A stretch of DNA of 9,570 nt from Sphaerochaetaceae bacterium (GTDB lineage: Bacteria > Spirochaetota > Spirochaetia > Sphaerochaetales > Sphaerochaetaceae), in the NCBI GenBank assembly GCA_023231265.1, contig JALNVT010000082.1, positions 1-9,570 of the forward strand. Reading direction: 5' to 3'. This document shows positions 1-5,865 of this stretch, piece after piece. Both the position numbers and the translations under genes were made by a program. Each line of letters opens with the position of its first letter. Positions within the stretch are counted from its first letter, which is position 1. The notes under the pieces are model-generated. The model was not told the DNA's origin and searched no databases. It saw only the letters and a program-made list of their open reading frames with translations.

Positions 1-1
1 C

Positions 2-157
2 TGGCTAATAAGAGGGTCAAACACACAACCACAGATAACAACATATGTAGAGGCTTTTTCAGACAAAACATATGATGATACCTTTTCTGATATGAAAGAA
101 TATCTCTCATCTTGTGGTTTTGATTATGATACTCTTTTACAGGACTCCTCAAAATAA
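2..157 (+). CDS. C-terminal end of an unrecognised protein (5' truncated by the window edge)
   Basis: One frame stays open from base 2 to a TAA at 155-157, giving the last 51 residues of a protein that begins outside the window. Of the other two forward frames, one stops at once and the other at about base 75. The visible part starts hydrophobic (WLIRGSNT) and becomes acidic and aromatic (AFSDKTYDDTFSDMKEYL), ending LLQDSSK. I do not recognise the family and no catalytic motif is visible. The gene converges on the HAD phosphatase that ends at 191, with 33 bp between the two stop codons, so the two are not co-transcribed. It is called coding because the frame is open to the edge and the residue mix is ordinary for a protein C-terminus. 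A chance open frame of this length cannot be excluded. Confidence 0.55.
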   Translation, partial: WLIRGSNTQPQITTYVEAFSDKTYDDTFSDMKEYLSSCGFDYDTLLQDSSK

Positions 158-184
158 TTTACAGAAGTCCAAGAGAGCATCATA
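125..184. other. Imperfect hairpin spanning a convergent gene end
   Basis: Three nested complementary blocks can be read: TATGAT (125-130) with ATCATA (179-184), CTCTT (132-136) with AAGAG (171-175), and GGACT (142-146) with AGTCC (166-170). That makes 16 pairs with small internal loops. It covers the stop codon at 155-157 and the space before the facing HAD gene. Neither strand has a T-run right after the stem, so it is not a classical intrinsic terminator. It may be a folded 3' end or a weak bidirectional stop. Confidence 0.35.
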
Positions 185-190
185 TCTCTA

Positions 191-1009
191 TCAATCATTG
201 AATATGAATTTGTTTATAGCTCTTGCTATTCCATTGTTGTTATTGGAATCTGTTACATAAAAAGCTACATCTTTAACCTCATCAATTGCATTATCCATTG
301 CTATTCCATATCCTGATTCAGCTATCAACTCGATATCATTGTTGTAATCTCCAAAGCTCATTACGTTAGCTCGGGATATCTTCATTTCGTCACACATGAT
401 ATCAACAGTAGATGCTTTTGAAATTCCAGTTGGACATATCTCTAAAATATTTGGGGATGATAGGAATGCATTGAGACCTTCAATTTTGGCTGCATCAATC
501 AAGCTCTTCGTTCTGAGTAGATTTTTAGAGTCCTTATCTTTAGCAAGAATTTTGAAAGGCTCATAACCTTCTGCTTCCCATTTCTTAAGAAGAGGCATCA
601 GAGGAGTGGCAATTCCAGAGTCTTTTGCAAATATCTGCTGTGCATCAAACCAGTAACCTGTGCTCTCCATATAAGCATATTTCAAGTCATAGATGATTGG
701 ATAGGAGCCATTTGATTCAATTATGGGAATAACTTTTTCAAGGTCATTGATGTCAATTCTGATATCTTTTATCACCTTGCCATCAAGTTCAACATAGGAA
801 CCATTAAAGCATGATACTCCTGTGGGAAAATCAAGCTCCTTCTGTATTTCTGTCAAACCAGCTTTGAAACGTCCTGATGTAAGAATCAAAGGAATTCCTT
901 TCTCTTCATATGCTCTTTTTAACATCTTCTTATCAAGATCGTTCATTTGTTTTTTATCGTTCAATAAAGTGCCGTCTATATCGGTACAAATTAGTTTTAT
1001 TTCATTCAT
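191..1009 (-). CDS. Cof-type HAD-superfamily (subclass IIB) phosphatase, copy A
   Basis: A 272-residue cytoplasmic phosphatase of the Cof/YidA group, which typically removes phosphate from sugar phosphates, FMN, PLP or similar small metabolites using Mg2+. All four HAD motifs are present. Motif I is DIDGT at 10-14, with D10 the expected nucleophile and D12 the acid/base. Motif II is TSGR at 44-47. The motif III lysine is K198 (ISKAST). Motif IV is GDYNND at 220-225, where D221 and D225 should bind Mg2+. The region between about 80 and 190 is the C2-type cap that sets substrate choice. Length is normal for the family. The start codon ATG has no visible Shine-Dalgarno sequence. The gene lies 57 bp downstream of a close paralogue (1067-1882) and probably shares its transcript, or uses the TATAAT at 1031-1036. 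The substrate cannot be told from sequence. Confidence 0.93.
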   Translation of the reverse strand: MNEIKLICTDIDGTLLNDKKQMNDLDKKMLKRAYEEKGIPLILTSGRFKAGLTEIQKELDFPTGVSCFNGSYVELDGKVIKDIRIDINDLEKVIPIIESNGSYPIIYDLKYAYMESTGYWFDAQQIFAKDSGIATPLMPLLKKWEAEGYEPFKILAKDKDSKNLLRTKSLIDAAKIEGLNAFLSSPNILEICPTGISKASTVDIMCDEMKISRANVMSFGDYNNDIELIAESGYGIAMDNAIDEVKDVAFYVTDSNNNNGIARAINKFIFND

Positions 1010-1030
1010 ATTCGATAGACTAGCACATTT

Positions 1031-1036
1031 ATTATA
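1031..1036 (-). promoter_or_regulatory. Possible -10 element for HAD copy A
   Basis: TATAAT on the minus strand ends 21 nt before the ATG at 1009, which would give a leader of about 15 nt. No good -35 hexamer sits 16-18 bp upstream. That position instead overlaps a small inverted repeat, ACTCT/AGAGT (1040-1044 and 1055-1059). In such AT-rich DNA a TATAAT alone is weak evidence. Confidence 0.25.
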
Positions 1037-1066
1037 AAGACTCTAGATAAATAAAGAGTGTGGAAT

Positions 1067-1882
1067 TTAAGAGAAAATATATTTCTTAATTGCAGTAGCA
1101 AGGCCATCCTCGTTGTTTGAATGGGTCACATCAAAGGCAACAGATTTTACCTCATCAATTGCATTATCCATAGCAATGCCATAACCAGAAGTCTCAATCA
1201 ACTCAATATCATTGTTGTAATCACCAAAACTCATTACATTTGCTTTAGATATTTTCATTGCATCACACATTATATCAACGGTTGTACCTTTGTTTACTCC
1301 ATTGGGAACAATTTCAAGAATAGTGGAAGCTGAAAGGAATGTATCAACTCCTTCGATTCCAGAATTTTCAATCAATTTTTTTGTTATTAAAAGATTTTCA
1401 GGATTGTGATCTCCCACTATTATTTTGTGGGGAGAGTAATTCTTCTTTTTCCAATCTGAAATCAACAGATCAAATGGTTCTGCAATTGATACATCAGGGA
1501 ATATAGAATTCATCTGTTTGAACCATTCTCCTTCATCTTCCATATATGCATATTCAAGATCATTTAAAATTGGATATGAGTTATTGCTCTTTATAATTGG
1601 AATCAATTTTGTTAAATCATCAATATTGAGTCTCTCGTCTTTCAAAACAACATTATCTATCTCAATGTAGCAGCCATTGAAGCAAGATATTCCTGTTGGA
1701 AAGTCAAGCTCCTTTTGGATACTTGTCAGTCCTGCTTTGAATCTTCCCGATGTCAAAATCAATGGGATATTTTTCTCTTCATATGCTTTTCTTAGCATCT
1801 CTTTATTTAAATCACTGATTTTCTTATCATCATTCAATAATGTTCCATCTATATCAGTACATATTAGTTTTATTTCTTTCAT
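1067..1882 (-). CDS. Cof-type HAD-superfamily (subclass IIB) phosphatase, copy B
   Basis: A 271-residue cytoplasmic HAD phosphatase, paralogous to the next gene downstream (191-1009). By hand alignment about 177 of 270 positions are identical (65%), with no gaps needed. Catalytic residues are intact: DIDGT at 10-14, TSGR at 44-47, K198 (NKGTT), and GDYNND at 220-225. The Rossmann core is nearly identical between copies. The cap differs most, especially residues 121-160, so the two enzymes may act on different phosphate esters. An in-frame TAA four codons upstream makes the ATG at 1880-1882 the furthest possible ATG start. No Shine-Dalgarno sequence is visible before it. The gene follows the transporter (1951-3288) by 68 bp with no recognisable terminator hairpin between, so read-through from the transporter promoter is plausible. 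The real substrate is unknown. Confidence 0.93.
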   Translation of the reverse strand: MKEIKLICTDIDGTLLNDDKKISDLNKEMLRKAYEEKNIPLILTSGRFKAGLTSIQKELDFPTGISCFNGCYIEIDNVVLKDERLNIDDLTKLIPIIKSNNSYPILNDLEYAYMEDEGEWFKQMNSIFPDVSIAEPFDLLISDWKKKNYSPHKIIVGDHNPENLLITKKLIENSGIEGVDTFLSASTILEIVPNGVNKGTTVDIMCDAMKISKANVMSFGDYNNDIELIETSGYGIAMDNAIDEVKSVAFDVTHSNNEDGLATAIKKYIFS

Positions 1883-1950
1883 GCATGAAACTTATCATAA
1901 TTTGAAAAAAGTCTCCAGTTCCAAATATTAGAAGTTTATTAGGAATGCAA

Positions 1951-3288
1951 TTAACCAATACCACCAAGAACAATTCCTAAAATAAATACAATTAGTGTTA
2001 TTGGGATGAATACAAAATGAGCCAGTGGTTCAAGCCATTTACCAATAGGTTTGACTCTACCTTTTTGCACCAGAGCTCTGGACTTATCTTTGCCAAGAAT
2101 AATGTAGAACATTATAGCAGCAAGACCTGCTCCTAATGGACAGGCATATATAGAGACAAAGTCCATCCAAGGACTGACGATGTCCTGAATTGCCAAGCTT
2201 ATTACCAAACCTAACCCTAAAACTATCAATGAGGATACTTTTCTGTTCAAATTGAACTTCTGTTGAACAGTTGCAATTGGAGCTTCATAAAGATTGATAA
2301 GTGATGATACACCTCCAAATAGAACTGCTACAAAGAATACAATAAGAAGGATTGTTCCTCCATTCATAGTTGAGAATAGGTGAGGAAGATGGATGAACAT
2401 GAGTCCAGGTCCTCCTTGGGATAGTTGAGAGCCAGTAGTTGCCATTGCAGGTATTATTACAAGGGCTGCAAGCATTGCTGCAATTGTATCAAACAATGCC
2501 ACTTTCCAAGCTGAGTCCAGAATATCTTCTTTATCCGATAGGTATGTTCCGTATATCAAAGTCCCGTTTCCAGCAAGTGATAGAGAGAAGAAAGCCTGTC
2601 CTAATGCATATACCCATGTGAGAGGATTTTTGATTGCAGCAGGATCTATTGTGAACATGTATCTGTATCCTTCTTTTGCTCCAGGTTGGAAACTTATATA
2701 TATAGCCAAGCAGATGAACATTACAAAGAACAGAGGCATCATAATTTTATTGGCTTTCTCAATACCCTTACCAATTCCAAATATCACAATAATTGCAACA
2801 ATGACTACTGCCAAGATTTGGTAAAAATTGTTTCCTGATGTGGTGGCAGTTCTTGAGAACAATCCTCCTAGTGATTCAATATCTGGACTGGATAGAAGAG
2901 AACCTGAAAGAGATTGTACAACATATTTTAAGATCCAACCTACAACAACTGTATACCCAATTGCCAAACTTAATGAGCCAAGTACAGGAATTGAACCTAC
3001 TGCCTCTCCAATATTTCCATTTCTACCGCTTTCTTCACAGGCATATCTAAAAGCACCCATTGGTCCTTTTCTTGATGCACGTCCAAAAGCCATCTCTCCA
3101 ATTGTTCCGCTGAAACCAAGAATGATAACAAAGATGAAGTAAGGAATCAAAAAAGAACCACCGCCATATGCTGATACTCTTGTTGGGAACAACCATATGT
3201 TGCCCATTCCTACTGCAGATCCTATACAGGCCAAGATAAATCCATACTTGCTTGAGAAAGAATCCTTTCTCTCTTCTTCATAATTCAT
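1951..3288 (-). CDS. Sodium:neurotransmitter-symporter (NSS/SNF, LeuT-fold) family transporter
   Basis: A 445-residue inner-membrane protein of the NSS family, whose bacterial members import amino acids driven by Na+. The helix-1 signature GSAVGMGNIWLFP is at 23-35, where N30 matches the LeuT Na+-site Asn27. Helix 6 carries the unwound FFSLSLAGNGTLIYGTY stretch (233-249). Helix 8 has SS at 328-329, aligning with LeuT Thr354-Ser355. D376 (WMDF) fits the helix-10 gate aspartate. Length and the number of hydrophobic segments (about 11-12) suit the family. A GTG at 3325-3327 in the same frame would add 13 residues. I chose the ATG at 3286-3288 because AAGGAG lies 12 nt upstream of it and the GTG falls between the predicted -10 box and the transcription start. 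Oddity: the gate arginine of LeuT (Arg30) is L33 here. Specificity is unknown; an amino acid is most likely. Confidence 0.93.
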   Translation of the reverse strand: MNYEEERKDSFSSKYGFILACIGSAVGMGNIWLFPTRVSAYGGGSFLIPYFIFVIILGFSGTIGEMAFGRASRKGPMGAFRYACEESGRNGNIGEAVGSIPVLGSLSLAIGYTVVVGWILKYVVQSLSGSLLSSPDIESLGGLFSRTATTSGNNFYQILAVVIVAIIVIFGIGKGIEKANKIMMPLFFVMFICLAIYISFQPGAKEGYRYMFTIDPAAIKNPLTWVYALGQAFFSLSLAGNGTLIYGTYLSDKEDILDSAWKVALFDTIAAMLAALVIIPAMATTGSQLSQGGPGLMFIHLPHLFSTMNGGTILLIVFFVAVLFGGVSSLINLYEAPIATVQQKFNLNRKVSSLIVLGLGLVISLAIQDIVSPWMDFVSIYACPLGAGLAAIMFYIILGKDKSRALVQKGRVKPIGKWLEPLAHFVFIPITLIVFILGIVLGGIG

Positions 3289-3300
3289 AGTAATTTTCAG

Positions 3301-3306
3301 CTCCTT
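3301..3306 (-). promoter_or_regulatory. Ribosome binding site that sets the transporter start
   Basis: AAGGAG on the minus strand, 12 nt before the ATG at 3288. It lies inside the extended GTG-started reading frame, so it supports the shorter protein. Confidence 0.6.
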
Positions 3307-3327
3307 CGTTTCTGTAAATAGGTACAC

Positions 3328-3355
3328 ATTATATACGATAATAACTTAAAATCAA
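3328..3355 (-). promoter_or_regulatory. Sigma-70-type promoter of the transporter/HAD cluster
   Basis: On the minus strand TTGATT (3350-3355) is followed after 16 bp by a perfect TATAAT (3328-3333). Transcription would start near 3321 and give a leader of about 32 nt that includes the AAGGAG site. It probably drives the transporter and, by read-through, the two HAD genes. Confidence 0.55.
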
Positions 3356-3401
3356 CATCTATATATTCAATATTTAATTTTCCTTATAATTCTAATTTAA
3401 A

Positions 3402-3431
3402 TTGAATTCCGCTATAATCTAACCGTATAAA
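3402..3431 (+). promoter_or_regulatory. Possible promoter of the HD-domain hydrolase gene
   Basis: TTGAAT (3402-3407) is followed after 18 bp by TATAAA (3426-3431). A second candidate -10, TATAAT at 3413-3418, has a better box but no matching -35. Either would serve the gene starting at 3496. The divergent transporter promoter (3328-3355) is about 50 bp away on the other strand, so one regulator could affect both. Confidence 0.4.
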
Positions 3432-3495
3432 AAATAGATTTGATATCTACTGATTGTATTAGAATCTTTTATTGGTGAGGGGATACAGAAATAAT

Positions 3496-4095
3496 ATGGA
3501 GAAAGAGATTGTAAAAAGAGCTATTGAATATGTGAAGAACCTGTTTGCCGATGACTTCAGTGGCCATGATTTTCATCATACAATGCGTGTGTACAAACAG
3601 ACTTTGATAATATCAGATACTGTTGAATGCAATAAGGACAGATGTGCTTTGATTGCCTTGCTTCATGATGTTGATGATCACAAACTATCTCCAAAAACTT
3701 GCAAGAACCTAGATAATGCTAGAGCATTCCTCAATACAGAAGGAGTAGATAGTGAGAAAATTGATGTAATATGCAGCAATATTTCAAAGCTATCTTTCTC
3801 CAAGAATATAGATCCATCACTCATGGATGTGGAAGGCCAGATTGTTCAAGATGCTGATAGGCTAGATGCAATTGGAGCAATTGGAATTGCAAGAACTTTT
3901 GCCTATGGTGGAAATCATAACAGACCTATATACAATCCTGATAGCAATGAAAAAGATTCCACTATTGCTCATTTTTATGACAAGTTATTGAAATTAGGTG
4001 ATACCATGAACACTCAAAAAGGAAAAGAGCTCGCAATCCAACGAAATGAATTTATGAAAGATTATCTGAAACAATTCTATAGTGAATGGAATTGA
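3496..4095 (+). CDS. HD-domain phosphohydrolase, YpgQ/YedJ type
   Basis: A 199-residue cytoplasmic metal-dependent hydrolase of the HD superfamily. The closest pattern I know is the YpgQ/YedJ group; B. subtilis YpgQ is described as a Mn2+-dependent pyrophosphohydrolase acting on nucleoside triphosphates. Metal-binding residues are visible: H28 in HDFHH (24-28), the H57-D58 pair in LLHDVDD (55-61), and an aspartate of the QDADRLDAIGAIGIARTF block (118-135, D121 the likely ligand). The C-terminal block with YGGNHNRPIY, HFYDKLLKL and the EFMKDYLKQF helix is also typical, so the protein looks full length. The frame also has TTG at 3472 and GTG at 3475. I prefer ATG at 3496, preceded by GGTGAGGGG about 13 nt upstream. 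The gene is monocistronic, diverging from the transporter cluster. No intrinsic terminator is seen after it. A housekeeping nucleotide-cleaning role is inference. Confidence 0.9.
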   Translation: MEKEIVKRAIEYVKNLFADDFSGHDFHHTMRVYKQTLIISDTVECNKDRCALIALLHDVDDHKLSPKTCKNLDNARAFLNTEGVDSEKIDVICSNISKLSFSKNIDPSLMDVEGQIVQDADRLDAIGAIGIARTFAYGGNHNRPIYNPDSNEKDSTIAHFYDKLLKLGDTMNTQKGKELAIQRNEFMKDYLKQFYSEWN

Positions 4096-4371
4096 TATTA
4101 AGTATAAAATATTAGTCTAAAAGTGATGTTACAATTAAAATAAACCTTTATATTTCCACTTTATATATATATTCACTAAGAAATGTTTATTCTGCCAAAT
4201 GAATCTAATTTATTTCTTTTGAAAAATTATTCGTAAAAAAAGCAATATAAAAAGTTTTAAAAATATTATTGATGCAGATAATAAAAAATACCATATACAC
4301 TTTTTTTGCTACAAAATAACATATGTTAAGTATAGAATAGAGAAAATTATAACTTTTTTGATAATTTGGAT
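4096..4371. other. AT-rich intergenic stretch with no gene
   Basis: This first part of the 423-bp gap between the HD hydrolase and livJ is extremely AT-rich, with a short TA run at 4162-4172 and an A7 run near 4236. I see no tRNA, no convincing terminator and no gene. An open frame on the minus strand (4205-4405) begins with TTG, lacks a ribosome binding site, is rich in Y/F/I/N and runs under the predicted livJ promoter, so I regard it as chance. Confidence 0.6.
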
Positions 4372-4391
4372 AACTTATATGAAAATAAGTT
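4372..4391. promoter_or_regulatory. Inverted repeat at the upstream edge of the livJ promoter, possible operator
   Basis: AACTTAT (4372-4378) and ATAAGTT (4385-4391) are perfect inverted repeats separated by 6 bp. The right arm touches the predicted -35 box at 4390-4395, the usual place for an activator or repressor. No regulator gene is in the window and the repeat is AT-only apart from one C/G pair per arm, so chance remains possible. Confidence 0.35.
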
Positions 4392-4418
4392 GAATATTCA
4401 TGCAAATTATTGTATATA
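4390..4418 (+). promoter_or_regulatory. livJ: Probable promoter of the liv operon
   Basis: TTGAAT (4390-4395) and TATATA (4413-4418) are 17 bp apart. Transcription would start near 4425, leaving a leader of about 94 nt before livJ. This is the best-spaced pair I found in the 423-bp gap, but matches are cheap in DNA this AT-rich. Confidence 0.4.
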
Positions 4419-4423
4419 GTATA

Positions 4424-4472
4424 AAACTAATTTTAAATAATTTTTAAACGACGTACTTATTTTAATTAGTTT
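4424..4472 (+). other. Hairpin at the start of the livJ leader RNA
   Basis: AAACTAATT (4424-4432) pairs with AATTAGTTT (4464-4472), and inside it AAATAA (4435-4440) pairs with TTATTT (4457-4462), making a 15-bp stem broken by a small internal loop. It would begin at the predicted transcription start. The right arm can also pair with ACTAA at 4476-4480, just before the purine-rich CGGGAG. The stem is almost all A-U and therefore weak. It matches no riboswitch that I know. Confidence 0.3.
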
Positions 4473-4518
4473 AATACTAACGGGAGAATGTCAAAGGGAA
4501 TTTGGCATAAAATAAATT

Positions 4519-5688
4519 ATGAAAAAACGCACATTTTTAGTTTTAGTTGTTGCATTGATTGCTTCTGCTATGGCATTTGCTGGTGGTGATAAAGAAGAGA
4601 AAAGCTCTTACAAACTAGGTTTCATCGGACCTCTAACTGGTGATAATGCCAATTATGGTACTATGTCTAGAGACGCTGCTTATCTTGCAGCTGAACATTT
4701 CAATGCTGCAGGTGGTATCAATGGTATCCCTGTTGAGATCATTGCAGAAGACAGTGAAGGTACAGTAGAAAAAGGTCTATCAGCTATTGAAAAATTAGCT
4801 AATACAGATAAAATTTCAGGTCTTATTGGTCCTGTTTTCACATCAACAACAATTGCTGTAGGTGATCGTGTTCAAAATGAAGGTATTCCTCTAATCACAG
4901 GTTCTGCTACATTTTCTGATTTAACAAATATTGGTGACATGGTTTTCAGAACAGTTGTATCTGATGGTTTACAGGGTGAAGTTGCAGGTCATTACTTCTA
5001 CGAAGTTCTTGGCTATAGAAACTTAGCTGTTCTTTATGCAAAGAATGACTACTCACAGGGCTTATATGAGAGTATGTCTGCTACATTTGAATCACTAGGT
5101 GGTACAATAATTGATGCAGAATCATTCATGGTTGGAGATAAAGATTTCAAGACTCAGTTAACAAAAATTAAACAGGTTAACGCTGATGCAATTTATATTC
5201 CTAACTACACAGTTGAAATGGCTCAGATTCTAGAACAGGCTTCACAGCTTGGTGTTGACGCTCCATTCCTTTCATGTGATGGATTCTCCGATCCTGAAAT
5301 TTATAACTTAGCTGGTAACTTCACTGATGGTGTTGTTTATGTAGCACCTGCACAGGTTGAAAAAAGTGATCTTTATACAGAATTTGCTAAAGACTATACA
5401 GAACATTTCGGTATCGCTCCTGATTCATTCGCAACAAACGCATATGATGCAACAAACGTAATGCTTCAGGCTTTAACAAGAGCTGTTGCAAACGGTGATG
5501 ATTCAAGACAGGCTCTTCGCGATGAAATTGCAAAGACAAAAGATTTTAAAGGAGCAAGTGGTATTGTTAACTTTGCCCCTAATGGTGACTTAATTGCTAA
5601 CCAGGGAGTATATAAGGTAGAAGGAACAACTCCTGTTTACATTGGTGCTTTCGCAGTAGTAGACGGTAAGCTTTCTAAAGTTGAGTAG
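4519..5688 (+). CDS. livJ: Branched-chain/related amino acid ABC transporter, periplasmic binding protein
   Basis: A 389-residue type I periplasmic binding protein (LivJ/LivK family, Peripla_BP_6 type) that delivers substrate to the LivHMGF complex encoded next. Residues 1-21 form a signal peptide (MKKR, hydrophobic core, AFA at 19-21) with no lipobox cysteine, so a soluble periplasmic protein is predicted. Family landmarks are GFIGPLTG (34-41), FNAAGGINGIPVEI (61-74), GPVFTSTT (104-111) and GSATFSDLT (128-136). The last two are the loops that hold the amino acid backbone. D254 (CDGFSDP) is placed like the acidic residue that contacts the ligand amino group. Length is typical. An in-frame TAA two codons upstream fixes the ATG start. 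The nearest Shine-Dalgarno-like sequence, AAAGGGA (4493-4499), is 19 nt away, unusually far. The family also binds other amino acids and amides, so leucine-type substrate is only the likeliest choice. Confidence 0.93.
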   Translation: MKKRTFLVLVVALIASAMAFAGGDKEEKSSYKLGFIGPLTGDNANYGTMSRDAAYLAAEHFNAAGGINGIPVEIIAEDSEGTVEKGLSAIEKLANTDKISGLIGPVFTSTTIAVGDRVQNEGIPLITGSATFSDLTNIGDMVFRTVVSDGLQGEVAGHYFYEVLGYRNLAVLYAKNDYSQGLYESMSATFESLGGTIIDAESFMVGDKDFKTQLTKIKQVNADAIYIPNYTVEMAQILEQASQLGVDAPFLSCDGFSDPEIYNLAGNFTDGVVYVAPAQVEKSDLYTEFAKDYTEHFGIAPDSFATNAYDATNVMLQALTRAVANGDDSRQALRDEIAKTKDFKGASGIVNFAPNGDLIANQGVYKVEGTTPVYIGAFAVVDGKLSKVE

Positions 5689-5712
5689 TAATTAACTTTT
5701 AAAAGAATTCTT

Positions 5713-5736
5713 AGCCGGTGAAGAGATTTGCCGGCT
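5713..5736 (+). terminator. GC-capped hairpin between livJ and livH, likely attenuating or 3'-protecting
   Basis: AGCCGGTGAA (5713-5722) and TTTGCCGGCT (5727-5736) form a 10-bp stem, eight Watson-Crick pairs and two G-U, closed by a GAGA (GNRA-type) tetraloop. It starts 24 nt after the livJ stop. The bases that follow are TTGATATTAT, not a solid U-run, so partial termination or protection of the livJ message from 3' decay is likelier than a full stop. Such hairpins usually give extra binding protein over permease. Confidence 0.7.
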
Positions 5737-5754
5737 TTGATATTATAAAAATTT

Positions 5755-5807
5755 TCTATTTTTAAATTTTAAAATAGAGCATGACGAAAATTATCAATTA
5801 AATTGAT
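5755..5807. promoter_or_regulatory. Two AT-rich inverted repeats upstream of livH
   Basis: TCTATTTT (5755-5762) and AAAATAGA (5771-5778) form a perfect 8-bp inverted repeat with 8 bp between. ATCAAT (5793-5798) and ATTGAT (5802-5807) form a second with 3 bp between. The right arm of the second contains TTGATT (5803-5808), a -35-like hexamer, but no -10 box is properly spaced from it. They could be operators for an internal promoter or random AT dyads. Confidence 0.25.
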
Positions 5808-5865
5808 TATTTGTTCTCTGCCATTGCAGGCATAAAAAGTAAATACTTAAATAGGGAGATCAACT

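Larger units (their letters stand above)
191..1882 (-). repeat. Tandem gene duplication of two HAD phosphatases
   Basis: The two genes lie head to tail on the same strand and encode colinear proteins about 65% identical. Identity is 9-10 per 10 residues across 1-20, 41-70 and 201-250, falling to 2-4 per 10 between 121 and 160. This is the pattern of a local duplication followed by divergence of the substrate-selecting cap. The intergenic sequences before the two copies do not look alike. Confidence 0.85.

Noticed and set aside
1883..1950. T6 run (minus strand) after the transporter gene as a terminator
   Set aside because: Only a 4-bp stem (TTCC/GGAA with a long loop) can be drawn upstream of the T-run, too weak for an intrinsic terminator.
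2828..3142. 104-codon plus-strand open frame opposite the transporter
   Set aside because: It is antisense to a well-conserved transporter with all family motifs, has no ribosome binding site, and its sequence matches no protein pattern.
4162..4172. TA dinucleotide run as a phase-variable repeat
   Set aside because: Only five and a half units, far from any promoter or coding start that I can support, and ordinary for DNA of this composition.
4205..4405. 66-codon minus-strand open frame in the livJ upstream gap
   Set aside because: It starts with TTG, has no ribosome site, is dominated by F/Y/I/N/K as expected from AT-rich DNA, and overlaps the predicted livJ promoter.
4488..4590. Short ATG frame ahead of and overlapping livJ as a possible leader peptide
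   Set aside because: It has GGGAG only 1 nt from the ATG, is not enriched in leucine, isoleucine or valine codons, and no attenuator hairpin with a T-run follows it.
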